DNA from: Prevotellaceae bacterium
GTDB taxonomy: Bacteria > Bacteroidota > Bacteroidia > Bacteroidales > UBA932
DNA length: 22,148 bases
Assembly: GCA_031273485.1 (NCBI GenBank)
Contig: JAISRS010000169.1
Location: 1 to 22,148 of the forward strand
Direction of reading: 5' to 3'
Shown here: positions 1 through 6,778 of the stretch, one piece after another
Position numbering within the stretch: position 1 is the stretch's first letter
Layout of the letters: each line of letters opens with the position of its first letter
Notes under the pieces: generated by a model
What the model saw: only the letters and a program-made list of their open reading frames with translations
The model's database searches: none
What the model was told of the DNA's origin: nothing
Position numbers and translations under genes: made by a program

Positions 1-45
1 AACGAAGGGAACTCCATCCATAGCACCTCAAAATAAGATTTAGCC
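1..45. repeat. Right end of a GGCTAAATC-family palindromic repeat, cut by the window edge
   Basis: Positions 26-45 are the reverse complement of GGCTAAATCTTATTTTGAGG, the end sequence of the elements at 14063-14148 and 19091-19416. The bases before it (an AACGAAGGGAAC segment, then ATAGCA) resemble the inner right side of the 19091-19416 element, so this is probably the right end of a similar element that starts left of the window. No gene is visible in 1-493. Confidence 0.65.
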
Positions 46-65
46 ATTACGTTCCCTTCATTCAT

Positions 66-170
66 CTTGTCGTCATTGCGAGGCGTAAGCCGAAGCAATT
101 CAGAAAAATAAAGTATAAAATAAGTCTATTTCTGGATTGCTTCCGGCTACGCCGTCGCAATGACGACAAG
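66..170. repeat. REP-like inverted repeat with GTCATTGCGAGG core
   Basis: Positions 66-106 and 129-170 form a long, nearly perfect inverted repeat. The left arm starts CTTGTCGTCATTGCGAGGCG and the right arm ends GCAATGACGACAAG; the arms differ by a few single-base changes and indels. GTCATTGCGAGG...GAAGCAAT palindromes of this kind are scattered widely in intergenic DNA of many bacteria. A partial second copy of the core (GTCATTGCGAGGG) is at about 382-394. No coding potential is seen. Confidence 0.75.
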
Positions 171-225
171 CGCAGTCATTACTACTTTTTCAACAATATA
201 CTATCGAAAAAATTTGTGTGGATAC
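158..225. repeat. Dispersed repeat, inverted partner of 3456-3523
   Basis: About 68 bp starting CAATGACGACAAGCGCAGT and running through CTATCGAAAAAATTTGTGT recurs in reverse complement at 3456-3523 with only a few mismatches. The copies flank the secreted-protein/rnhB/leuA-like block in opposite orientations. The first dozen bases overlap the right arm of the REP-like palindrome, so this may be one larger composite repeat. Confidence 0.7.
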
Positions 226-317
226 CCGAAAGGAGAGTAGGGTAGGGGAGGCTTTTTGCGAATTATCAATTAGAAAAAGGTCGGTGGAATAATTTACAAA
301 TACTTTTTGAGGATTTG

Positions 318-394
318 AGCTAAATCTTATTTTGAAACGTTATGGAGGGAGGCGACTACGTTCCTTTCGTTCGGCGTAGCAGTCATTGCGAGGG
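318..394. repeat. Left-end fragment of a GGCTAAATC-family repeat
   Basis: AGCTAAATCTTATTTTGAAA at 318-337 matches the left end of the element at 19091. The next bases (CGACTACGTTCCTTTCGTTC, then GGCGTAG) resemble the segment that follows in that element. No matching right end is seen nearby, so this is a partial or decayed copy. Confidence 0.55.
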
Positions 395-447
395 TTAATA
401 TTGCAAGCAATAAACAAGAGAGAATGACAGCCTTTCAGCCTTCATCT

Positions 448-483
448 AAGGTCTTTAAGAGCTTTAAAGTCCTTAAAGACCTT
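448..483. repeat. 36-bp imperfect palindrome, CTTTAAAGTCC family
   Basis: AAGGTCTTTAA (448-458) pairs with TTAAAGACCTT (473-483) around a TTTAAAG core. The same words recur at 3526-3553 and 5722-5766. It sits just upstream of the promoter of the first gene. It could be a terminator-like hairpin of an upstream gene or a small dispersed repeat. Confidence 0.55.
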
Positions 484-493
484 AAACGAAAAA

Positions 494-522
494 TTGATTA
501 TTAAAACAATTTTATACCTTTG
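494..522 (+). promoter_or_regulatory. Bacteroidota-type promoter for the small secreted protein and rnhB
   Basis: A TTG at 494-496 and TACCTTTG at 515-522 (consensus TAnnTTTG) are 18 bp apart, fitting the -33/-7 promoter of the Bacteroidota primary sigma factor. Transcription would begin near 528-532, leaving a leader of about 175 nt that contains the 574-695 repeat. Confidence 0.7.
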
Positions 523-573
523 CCGCGTAAAATTCGGTAACATATATAATGAAATGGATAAATTAGTAAAAAA

Positions 574-695
574 GGGAACTCCTAAAAACTGCTTTTTCGG
601 CGTTCGACTTCAATTTTTAAATCCTCATTTACAATTAGTAAACTCTGGTTTAAAAATCTTGTCTGCCTTGAAAAATCAAGTTTTTAGGAGTTCCC
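574..695 (+). mobile_element. MITE-like repeat, copy 1 (GGGAAC...GTTCCC family)
   Basis: This 122-bp element has perfect 17-bp terminal inverted repeats: GGGAACTCCTAAAAACT at 574-590 and its reverse complement at 679-695. Both flanks carry AAAA, but the left flank is a longer A run, so a target duplication cannot be proven here. Inside are further inverted words (TTTTTAAA/TTTAAAAA and TTTAC/GTAAA). Related copies are at 6799-6919, 13922-14052 and 21980-22020. The element lies between the promoter and the signal peptide of the next gene and is open in the frame of that gene. It is too short to encode a transposase. Confidence 0.75.
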
Positions 696-706
696 AAAAG
701 AAATTA

Positions 707-1180
707 ATGAGAAAAGCGATATTGCTGTTGTTGTTGGCAGTTTTGGCGGCGACGCGGGTGGATGCGGGTGAATTAAAAGACGAAATCGCAGGTAAATGGA
801 ATGTAGTGCAGGTCGAAACTTCGGATTCGAGCCTCAATAGCATGATCACAGCCGACCTGTCGAAGATGATTGTGGAATTTACAAAATCCGGCACGGTTGT
901 CATTGCCGACAAGGATACTAAAACTAAATATCTTGTAAAAGAAAATACGATAATATTTTCGGACGGCATGGCTGTCAATTTTTCCAAGCCTGAAACGAAA
1001 GCCTCCATCAAAGGAAAAACGTTGACAATAAACGTATCCGCCGAACTTGTGAAAGAAATAATGATGATGGTTAAAGACATCTATCTTAAATCGGGAGGAA
1101 ATGCTTTTGTGGCAAAACTGATTGAAAATATCGCCCAAACTTCTACAATCACAGGGATAATCAGGCTTGACAGGGTATGA
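707..1180 (+). CDS. Small secreted protein, possibly lipocalin-like, family not identified
   Basis: A 157-residue protein with a clear N-terminal signal peptide: MRK, then a leucine-rich core (AILLLLLAVLAA), cleavage expected near VDA-GE. The mature part starts with ELKDEIAGKWNVVQVE and is rich in alternating beta-type segments. The GKW motif followed by predicted strands recalls lipocalin-like secreted proteins of Bacteroidota, but this is a weak resemblance. ATG 707 is preferred. An in-frame ATG at 554 would add 51 residues encoded mostly by the 574-695 repeat and would bury the signal peptide. The stop overlaps the rnhB start by 4 bp (ATGA), so the two are probably translationally coupled. 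Its role is unknown. Confidence 0.75.
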   Translation: MRKAILLLLLAVLAATRVDAGELKDEIAGKWNVVQVETSDSSLNSMITADLSKMIVEFTKSGTVVIADKDTKTKYLVKENTIIFSDGMAVNFSKPETKASIKGKTLTINVSAELVKEIMMMVKDIYLKSGGNAFVAKLIENIAQTSTITGIIRLDRV

Positions 1181-1809
1181 TAAACATGAACGAAACGTTA
1201 AAAATTTTATTAGGCTCCGTTCAACCGGGCAGACTCGAAGCCGGATGCGACGAAGCAGGAAGAGGTTGTTTGGCAGGTCCGGTGTACGCGGCGGCAGTGA
1301 TTCTTCCCGAAAACTTTTATCATCCCCAACTGAACGATTCGAAACAGGTAAAAGAACCGGTGAGAAACGAGCTGAGAACGTACATCGAAAAACATGCCGT
1401 ATGTTATGCGGTGGCTTGCGCCGATAACTGCGAAATCGACAAAACCAACATCCTCAAAGCCTCGATCCTGTCGATGCACCGGGCATTAAAAGCCCTGTCG
1501 GTGCAACCGGCGTTTATTCTGGTCGATGGAAACAAATTCGCCTCCTATAACGACATTCCGCACACCTGCATCGTTAAGGGCGATTCGATTTATGCCTCAA
1601 TAGCCGCAGCCTCGATACTCGCAAAAACATACCGCGACGAATATATGAATCAAATAGCAGAGGAATATCCCGACTATCAATGGGAAATAAACAAGGGATA
1701 CCCCACAAAAACGCATCGCGAGGCAGTCGCAAAATTCGGACTTAGCCCCTATCACCGCAAATCGTTCTGCAAAAAAACAGCCGACTACCGGCAATTGACA
1801 TTGTTCTGA
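1177..1809 (+). CDS. rnhB: Ribonuclease HII
   Basis: The 210-residue protein is of normal length for RNase HII, the cytoplasmic endonuclease that cuts RNA in RNA-DNA hybrids and starts removal of misincorporated ribonucleotides. The N-terminal AGCDEAGRGCLAGPVYAAAV is the family signature, with catalytic D25 and E26. The third acidic residue is D117 in ILVDGN, and the fourth is likely D154 in the SILAKTYRDEY segment. The C-terminus has the usual HRKSFC motif. ATG 1177 overlaps the preceding stop; an in-frame ATG at 1186 is the only close alternative. A LeuA-family gene follows after 61 bp on the same strand, probably in the same transcript. Confidence 0.96.
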   Translation: MINMNETLKILLGSVQPGRLEAGCDEAGRGCLAGPVYAAAVILPENFYHPQLNDSKQVKEPVRNELRTYIEKHAVCYAVACADNCEIDKTNILKASILSMHRALKALSVQPAFILVDGNKFASYNDIPHTCIVKGDSIYASIAAASILAKTYRDEYMNQIAEEYPDYQWEINKGYPTKTHREAVAKFGLSPYHRKSFCKKTADYRQLTLF

Positions 1810-1870
1810 ACGGAAATGCTGTTTAATCAATCAATAAAAGTAATTTAAAACTGAAAAAAGGAAATTTATC

Positions 1871-3385
1871 GTGACAAACAAAATTGAAATAATGGATACC
1901 ACCCTGCGCGACGGGGAACAAACCTCCGGAGTGGCTTATACGGCTTCGGAAAAACTGCATATCTCACGCCTTTTGCTCGAAGAAGTCAAGGTCGATCGCA
2001 TTGAGATTGCTTCGGCACGCGTTTCTGCCGGCGAACTGGAGGCGGTGAAACGTATCACCGAATGGGCGGAACAAACCAATCGCTCGAAACAGGTGGAGGT
2101 TCTGGCTTTTATCGACGGCGCTCAATCCATCGACTGGATAAAGGAGGCGGGAGCAAAGGTGGTGAATCTCTTGAGCAAAGGCTCGCTGAAACACCTGAAA
2201 GGACAGTTGCGCAAAACGCCCGACGAACACCTGACGGATATACGCAATGTGGTCGAAACGGCAACAACGGCGGGCATGAGCGCCAATCTTTATCTTGAGG
2301 ACTGGAGCAACGGTATGCGTCATTCGAAGGATTATGTGTTTTATCTGGTTGATAACCTGAGGGACGTCCCCATTCGACGCATTATGTTGCCCGATACTCT
2401 GGGCATACTGTCGCCCGACGAAGTATTTCGCTTTTGCAGCGAAATGTGCAAGCGCTATCCTGATATACATTTCGATTTTCATGCGCATAACGATTACGAC
2501 CTCGCCGTTGCCAATTCGCTGGCTGCCGCTAAAGCGGGAATAAAAGGACTGCACGCTACGGTAAACGGACTCGGCGAACGGGCGGGAAACACGCCGCTGG
2601 CAAGTATCGTCGCCGTGTTGAGAGATCACACGGAACGGCGCACGCAGGTGAATGAAGAGAAGCTGACAATACTGTCGAAAATGGTTGAAACGTTTTCGGG
2701 CATACGGATACCGGCAAACAAACCCGTTGTGGGCGAAAACGTCTTTACGCAAGCCTGCGGGGTTCATGCCGACGGCGACAATAAAGACCGGCTGTATTGT
2801 AACGACCTGCTCCCCGAACGTTTCGGAAGAGTGCGCAAATACGCGCTCGGAAAAACGTCCGGTAAATCGAACATCCTCAAAAACCTCGAAGAAATGGGTA
2901 TTCTCCTCGACCCCGAAGACATACGCCGCGTAACCGACCGTGTGATAGAACTCAGCGACAGAAAGGAAAACGTTACTGCCGAAGACCTGCCCTATATCAT
3001 TTCGGATGTGCTGCAAAACGAAGGCGGAGAACAAAAAATCAGAGTTAAAAACTATTCGCTCAACGTTGCCAAAGGATTGAAATCGTCGGCAACGCTAAGC
3101 ATCTCGGTAAACGACGAATGTTATGAGGAAACCTCCGCCGGCGACGGACAGTATGACGCTTTTATGAATGTGTTGAGAAAAATTTATGCCCCGCTGAATA
3201 TCAAACTCCCCAAATTGACGGATTATACGGTTACTATCCCTCCCGGAGGATTGACGGACGCTTTGGTCGAAACCGTCATCACATGGCAAACCGACGAAAA
3301 AGAATTTAAAACCCGCGGTCTCGACCCCGACCAAACTATATCAGCTATACAAGCAACAGTGAAAATGCTGAATATAATTAATTAA
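1871..3385 (+). CDS. LeuA-family synthase (2-isopropylmalate or citramalate synthase type)
   Basis: A 504-residue member of the DRE-TIM acyl-CoA condensing enzymes. The family signature MDTTLRDGEQ begins at residue 8. The metal-binding FHAHNDYD has H204 and H206, followed by the NGLGERAGNTPL motif. A C-terminal domain (about residues 380-504) with strand-helix repeats matches the LeuA allosteric dimer domain. Such enzymes condense acetyl-CoA with a 2-oxoacid. The oxoacid (2-oxoisovalerate for leucine, pyruvate for isoleucine via citramalate, or another) cannot be decided by eye. GTG 1871 is chosen as start: it follows AAAAAAGGAAAT and gives the usual short lead before DTTLRDGEQ. No other leucine or isoleucine genes lie in the window, unlike a typical leu operon. 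Confidence 0.9.
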   Translation: MTNKIEIMDTTLRDGEQTSGVAYTASEKLHISRLLLEEVKVDRIEIASARVSAGELEAVKRITEWAEQTNRSKQVEVLAFIDGAQSIDWIKEAGAKVVNLLSKGSLKHLKGQLRKTPDEHLTDIRNVVETATTAGMSANLYLEDWSNGMRHSKDYVFYLVDNLRDVPIRRIMLPDTLGILSPDEVFRFCSEMCKRYPDIHFDFHAHNDYDLAVANSLAAAKAGIKGLHATVNGLGERAGNTPLASIVAVLRDHTERRTQVNEEKLTILSKMVETFSGIRIPANKPVVGENVFTQACGVHADGDNKDRLYCNDLLPERFGRVRKYALGKTSGKSNILKNLEEMGILLDPEDIRRVTDRVIELSDRKENVTAEDLPYIISDVLQNEGGEQKIRVKNYSLNVAKGLKSSATLSISVNDECYEETSAGDGQYDAFMNVLRKIYAPLNIKLPKLTDYTVTIPPGGLTDALVETVITWQTDEKEFKTRGLDPDQTISAIQATVKMLNIIN

Positions 3386-3455
3386 AAGTCTCCCTGCCCC
3401 CAAAGCATTAGTGACATTACTTCGGGAGAGGGTCGCGCCCACTTCGGGACCAATA

Positions 3456-3523
3456 GTATCTACACAAATTTTTTCGATAGTACATTGGTGAAAAAATAGT
3501 AATAACTGCGCTTGTCGTCATTG
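3456..3523. repeat. Dispersed repeat, inverted partner of 158-225
   Basis: The reverse complement of this segment matches 158-225 over about 68 bp with few differences, including TACACAAATTTTTTCGATAG and CGCTTGTCGTCATT. It fills part of the 177-bp gap between two convergent genes. Inside it, CCAAT (about 3450-3454) and ATTGG (3484-3488) are also inverted. Confidence 0.7.
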
Positions 3524-3525
3524 GT

Positions 3526-3553
3526 AGATTAAGGACTTTAAAGTCCTCAATCT
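3526..3553. terminator. 28-bp palindrome between convergent genes, candidate bidirectional terminator
   Basis: AGATT-A-AGGACTTTAAAGTCCT-C-AATCT is symmetric apart from one position; the core GGACTTTAAAGTCC (3533-3546) is a perfect palindrome. It lies between the ends of the LeuA-family gene and the DUF3298-like gene, where a bidirectional terminator would be expected, but there is no long T tract. It shares words with 448-483 and 5722-5766 and may be a small repeat. Confidence 0.45.
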
Positions 3554-3562
3554 CCATAATAT

Positions 3563-4327
3563 TCAGTCCATGTAATTCACAAAATCTTGGATTTTGTTGT
3601 ATGGCAACAGGAGTTCTATCAGTCCGGCGGAATAGGGGGCTATTTCGTAAGGGTTGTAGTAAAAAACAAGTCCCGACGGAGTAAAGTGAAATTCGTCGGG
3701 CAAATGAAATTTGTCGTCTTCAAATGTATATAATTCATACAGGTTTTCGTTTGCTTTTATTCCGAACTGGGTTTTAAATTCCTGTTCGGCTAATTGCAAA
3801 AACTCCTGTTCTTTGTCTTTACGGATAAGGGCGTTGTAGGAGATTTTGTTTCCGCTGTTTTTGTTTATCACGAAACAATATTTGCCGTAATTTCCATGCG
3901 CTCCGCCTTCATATACATTCCAACTGTAGGCTAATGAGATGATTTGTTTATTCTGATATATTTCCTCCGGATTTATATGTAAATCGAAAGCATTATATTC
4001 CCTGAAAGCGTTTGTTTTGACCCGTTTCAGATATTCCTCCATGTGATTGGCTACGGAGGCGTTGAAATCCCGATTATCGGAAACATTAAACCATGAGGCG
4101 AACAGCAGTTTGGTATATTTCATTATCGAATCATTCAGATATAAAGGCGCTTCAAGGGGTTTATTCCATATTACGGATACATTATAGCTTGAATCCGAGC
4201 CTGTTTTACGGCTGTTTTCTTCGATCTTCACTTGTTCAAAATTGACGTTAGCGTTAAACTGTCTTTTATTTCCTCCGCATGAGATTGCGATAATCGAAAT
4301 GCTTAATATGACACAGAATTTATTCAT
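3563..4327 (-). CDS. DUF3298/DUF4163-type lipoprotein (RsiV-like C-terminal domain)
   Basis: A 254-residue protein with a lipoprotein signal: a hydrophobic segment, then AIS-C with the lipid-accepting Cys at residue 17 followed by GGN. It is therefore probably anchored in a membrane facing the periplasm. The middle holds YEGGAHGNYGKYCFVI and the C-terminus FHLPDEFHFTPSGLVFYYNP, then EIAPYSAG. These are the hallmarks of the paired DUF4163/DUF3298 domains found in anti-sigma factor RsiV and peptidoglycan deacetylase PdaC relatives. No catalytic deacetylase domain is present. It starts 21 bp after the der stop on the same strand and is probably co-transcribed with it. The precise role is unknown. 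Confidence 0.82.
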   Translation of the reverse strand: MNKFCVILSISIIAISCGGNKRQFNANVNFEQVKIEENSRKTGSDSSYNVSVIWNKPLEAPLYLNDSIMKYTKLLFASWFNVSDNRDFNASVANHMEEYLKRVKTNAFREYNAFDLHINPEEIYQNKQIISLAYSWNVYEGGAHGNYGKYCFVINKNSGNKISYNALIRKDKEQEFLQLAEQEFKTQFGIKANENLYELYTFEDDKFHLPDEFHFTPSGLVFYYNPYEIAPYSAGLIELLLPYNKIQDFVNYMD

Positions 4328-4348
4328 TGCTTCAAATTGACTTTAAAT

Positions 4349-5656
4349 TTATTTTTGTCGTAATACAACTGATACAGGAACACCCGTAAGGTCGAAATGT
4401 TCACGTAATTTATTTTCCAGAAAACGTTTATAGGGATTCTTTATATACTGCGGCAAATTACAGAAAAAGGCAAACGTAGGGTACGGCGTCGGCAATTGAG
4501 TCACATATTTAATCTTAACGTATTTACCTTTTATTGCAGGAGGCGGATATGCCTGAATTGCTTCCTGCATCACCTCGTTAAGTTTGGATGTGGATATTTT
4601 GCGACTGCGATTATTGCACACCGTCACTGCGGCTTGCAACACGTCGAATATCCGTTGCTTGTTAATGACCGATGTAAAAATGATGGGAATATCGTTGAAC
4701 GGAGCGATTTTTTTCCTGATTCCTTCCACGTATTCTTTCATTGTGTTACTGTTCTTTTCTTCAACCAAATCCCATTTATTGACTACTATCAGGCATCCTT
4801 TTTTGTTTTTTTCGATAAGGTTGAAGATATTCATATCCTGCGCCTCCACGCCCGAAGCTGCATCTATCATCAGGATACAGACATCGGAGTGTTCTATTGC
4901 TCTGATGGCTCTCATACCGGAGTAAAATTCAAGGTCTTCGGTCACCTTTGTTTTTTTTCTTAATCCGGCGGTATCAATGATATTGAAATCGAAGCCGAAT
5001 TTATTGTATCGAGTGCTGATACTGTCGCGAGTAGTTCCTGCGATGTCGGTCACGATATTTCGGTCTTCGTCCAGGAGGGCGTTTGTTAATGACGATTTTC
5101 CCACATTCGGGCGTCCCACGATGGCGATATTCGGGATAATTGTTTCTTCGGTCAGCTCCTCGCGTTCCATTCCGGCGACGACAGCGTCCAGCAAATCGCC
5201 CGTTCCGCTTCCGTTTGCCGACGAAATGCTCCACGGGTCGCCCAATCCTAAGGAATAAAATTCGGCGGCGTTGAACAGTCTGTCCGAATTATCGACTTTA
5301 TTTGTCACAAGAAGCGTCTTTTTGTTTGAACGACGAAGTATATCCGCAATATTTTCGTCAAAATCCGTGATGCCGCACGTGACATCTACCATAAAAAGTA
5401 TAATATCCGCTTCTTCGATGGCGATTAAAACCTGTTTTCTTATTTCCGATTCAAACACATCGTCCGAATTTACGGCATAACCGCCGGTATCGATCACCGA
5501 AAATTCTTTGCCGTTCCACTCCGATTTTCCATACACTCTGTCACGGGTAACGCCCGCCGTTTCGTCCACAATAGACTGACGCATCCCTACTAAACGGTTG
5601 AATAATGTTGACTTCCCTACATTCGGACGTCCTACGATTGCTATAATATTTCCCAT
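4349..5656 (-). CDS. der: Ribosome-assembly GTPase Der (EngA), tandem G domains
   Basis: The 435-residue protein has the unique Der layout: two consecutive GTPase domains and a C-terminal KH-like domain. The first P-loop is GRPNVGKST (residues 9-17) with DTGG switch II and TNKVD G4; the second is GRPNVGKSS (near residue 182) with DTAG and VNKWD. The KH-like part begins around residue 350 and includes the conserved KYVTQ...PTFAFFCN segment. Der acts in the cytoplasm in maturation of the 50S ribosomal subunit and is essential in most bacteria. The length is normal and all G motifs are intact. A -7 element lies 21 bp upstream of the ATG. The DUF3298-like lipoprotein gene follows directly downstream. 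Confidence 0.97.
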   Translation of the reverse strand: MGNIIAIVGRPNVGKSTLFNRLVGMRQSIVDETAGVTRDRVYGKSEWNGKEFSVIDTGGYAVNSDDVFESEIRKQVLIAIEEADIILFMVDVTCGITDFDENIADILRRSNKKTLLVTNKVDNSDRLFNAAEFYSLGLGDPWSISSANGSGTGDLLDAVVAGMEREELTEETIIPNIAIVGRPNVGKSSLTNALLDEDRNIVTDIAGTTRDSISTRYNKFGFDFNIIDTAGLRKKTKVTEDLEFYSGMRAIRAIEHSDVCILMIDAASGVEAQDMNIFNLIEKNKKGCLIVVNKWDLVEEKNSNTMKEYVEGIRKKIAPFNDIPIIFTSVINKQRIFDVLQAAVTVCNNRSRKISTSKLNEVMQEAIQAYPPPAIKGKYVKIKYVTQLPTPYPTFAFFCNLPQYIKNPYKRFLENKLREHFDLTGVPVSVVLRQK

Positions 5657-5676
5657 TTTAATTATTTTTATGGCTG

Positions 5677-5684
5677 CAAAGGTA
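5677..5684 (-). promoter_or_regulatory. -7 promoter element upstream of der
   Basis: Read on the minus strand, TACCTTTG matches the Bacteroidota -7 consensus TAnnTTTG, 21 bp before the der start codon. No convincing TTG is seen at the -33 position, so the promoter is only half supported. The implied leader is very short. Confidence 0.5.
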
Positions 5685-5721
5685 ATATTTTTTTTTAAAC
5701 GATAACCATGAACGGGAAAGC

Positions 5722-5766
5722 GTCTTTAAGGGGATTAAAGACCTTAAGAATTTTAAAGACTTTAAC
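5722..5766. repeat. Inverted-word cluster of the CTTTAAAGTCC family
   Basis: GTCTTTAA (5722-5729) is inverted in TTAAAGAC at 5735-5742 and again at 5753-5760, so either of two alternative hairpins can form. The words match those of the palindromes at 448-483 and 3526-3553. It lies in the 347-bp divergent region between der and the DeoR-type gene. Confidence 0.45.
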
Positions 5767-5856
5767 CAATAAAAAGCATAGAACATCAAAAATTAACAAT
5801 AAAACAACCATTTTAAAACAAAGCGGATTGTAAAATAAATTTTCAACGCCATTTTA

Positions 5857-5889
5857 TATATTATATCTTATTGACAGCCATATAATATA
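5857..5889. promoter_or_regulatory. AT-rich 10-bp inverted repeat upstream of the DeoR-type gene
   Basis: TATATTATAT (5857-5866) and ATATAATATA (5880-5889) are perfect inverted copies separated by 13 bp. The site is 50-80 bp upstream of the -33 element of the next gene and could be an operator for its own product. In AT-rich DNA such symmetry can also arise by chance. Confidence 0.3.
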
Positions 5890-5938
5890 AAAAAGATATT
5901 CATCAAATACAGGTTTTTATAAAAAAAGAAATATTTTT

Positions 5939-5968
5939 TTGCAGATATAAAAAAAGAAACTACTTTTG
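5939..5968 (+). promoter_or_regulatory. Promoter of the DeoR-type regulator gene
   Basis: TTG at 5939-5941 (within a T run) and TACTTTTG at 5961-5968 are 19 bp apart, a good Bacteroidota -33/-7 pair. Transcription should begin near 5974-5978. This decides the start of the next gene: an in-frame GTG at 5968 lies inside the -7 element and cannot be in the mRNA, so ATG 6004 is the better start. Confidence 0.72.
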
Positions 5969-6003
5969 TGTCAAATAAAAACTATAATGAAAGGTGTAGT
6001 ATA

Positions 6004-6759
6004 ATGAAAGTAAATGCAAAGGCAAGTGAAAAAGAGATTATGAATTATTTATATGATAATGATAATATCTCAACAGTAGAAATGTGTAAGAAATTCGGCG
6101 TGTCGGTTGTTACGATGCGTAAATATTTAAACGATTTGGAATCAAGCGGACTTATCGTTTGCTCGCGCGGAAGATCCTCCGCAGTGTTCAATCAGGCTAT
6201 CATAGCACAACAAAAATCTAATGTGGAAGAAAAAATCCGCATCGCCAGAGCCGCCGCCGACATGATAGAAGACGGCGACAGAGTGATGATAGTTGCCGGA
6301 ACTACTAACGCATTAATCCCTAAATTTCTGCTGGGTAAAAAAAATATACACATTGTAACTAATTCCATCTTGTTGCTGAACAGTTGCCGCAAAAATCCGA
6401 GCGTGAGTATAACTCTGGTAGGAGGCGAATTTATGAATGCGGCAGAGGCTCTGACCGGAACGCTGACACTGAAAGACCTGGAATTATTCCATGTCAAAAC
6501 GGCATTCATCGGAACAGACGGATTTACCGAAACCGGCGGAGTAACCGCCAATCACATCGAATTGGCTGAAATCTGTAAAAAAATCATGTCAAGATCACAA
6601 CAAAGCGTACTGCTTGCCGATTCGTCGAAATACGGAAAAAGAGGATTCGCATTCATAGCCGACCTGAACAGCTTATCGACAATCATCACAGACACAAATC
6701 TGTCGGATGCCGACAAAAACAAATTAACCAGATTCGGACTAAATGTCATAAGAGTATAA
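6004..6759 (+). CDS. DeoR/GlpR-family transcriptional repressor
   Basis: A 251-residue regulator. The N-terminal winged helix (about residues 8-60) contains ISTVEMCKKFGVSVVTMRKY and LNDLESSGLIVCSRGRSS; this is the DeoR layout, although the usual TIRRDL recognition segment reads TMRKYL. The C-terminal sensor domain (about 75-251) has the sugar-phosphate-isomerase-like features of DeoR proteins: VAGTTNALIP, IVTNS, LVGGEF, AFIGTDGF and LLADSSKYGKRGF. Such proteins normally repress sugar or nucleoside catabolic genes and release DNA on binding a sugar phosphate. ATG 6004 is preceded by AAGGTG and by a promoter that excludes the GTG at 5968. A large secreted protein follows after 19 bp and is probably in the same operon; the dehydrogenase and aldolase genes beyond it are likely targets. 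Confidence 0.9.
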   Translation: MKVNAKASEKEIMNYLYDNDNISTVEMCKKFGVSVVTMRKYLNDLESSGLIVCSRGRSSAVFNQAIIAQQKSNVEEKIRIARAAADMIEDGDRVMIVAGTTNALIPKFLLGKKNIHIVTNSILLLNSCRKNPSVSITLVGGEFMNAAEALTGTLTLKDLELFHVKTAFIGTDGFTETGGVTANHIELAEICKKIMSRSQQSVLLADSSKYGKRGFAFIADLNSLSTIITDTNLSDADKNKLTRFGLNVIRV

Positions 6760-6778
6760 TCAATTAAATAATCATAAT

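Noticed and set aside
494..706. Longer start of the first secreted protein
   Set aside because: It would include promoter bases and the MITE-like repeat and would put 71 residues before the signal peptide.
1964..3034. A 356-codon minus-strand open frame inside the LeuA-family gene
   Set aside because: The plus-strand frame has full-length family motifs. The minus-strand product matches nothing recognisable and is a codon-usage shadow.
5968..6003. GTG start of the DeoR-type gene at 5968
   Set aside because: It overlaps the -7 element TACTTTTG, so it would not be in the transcript; ATG 6004 fits the family N-terminus.
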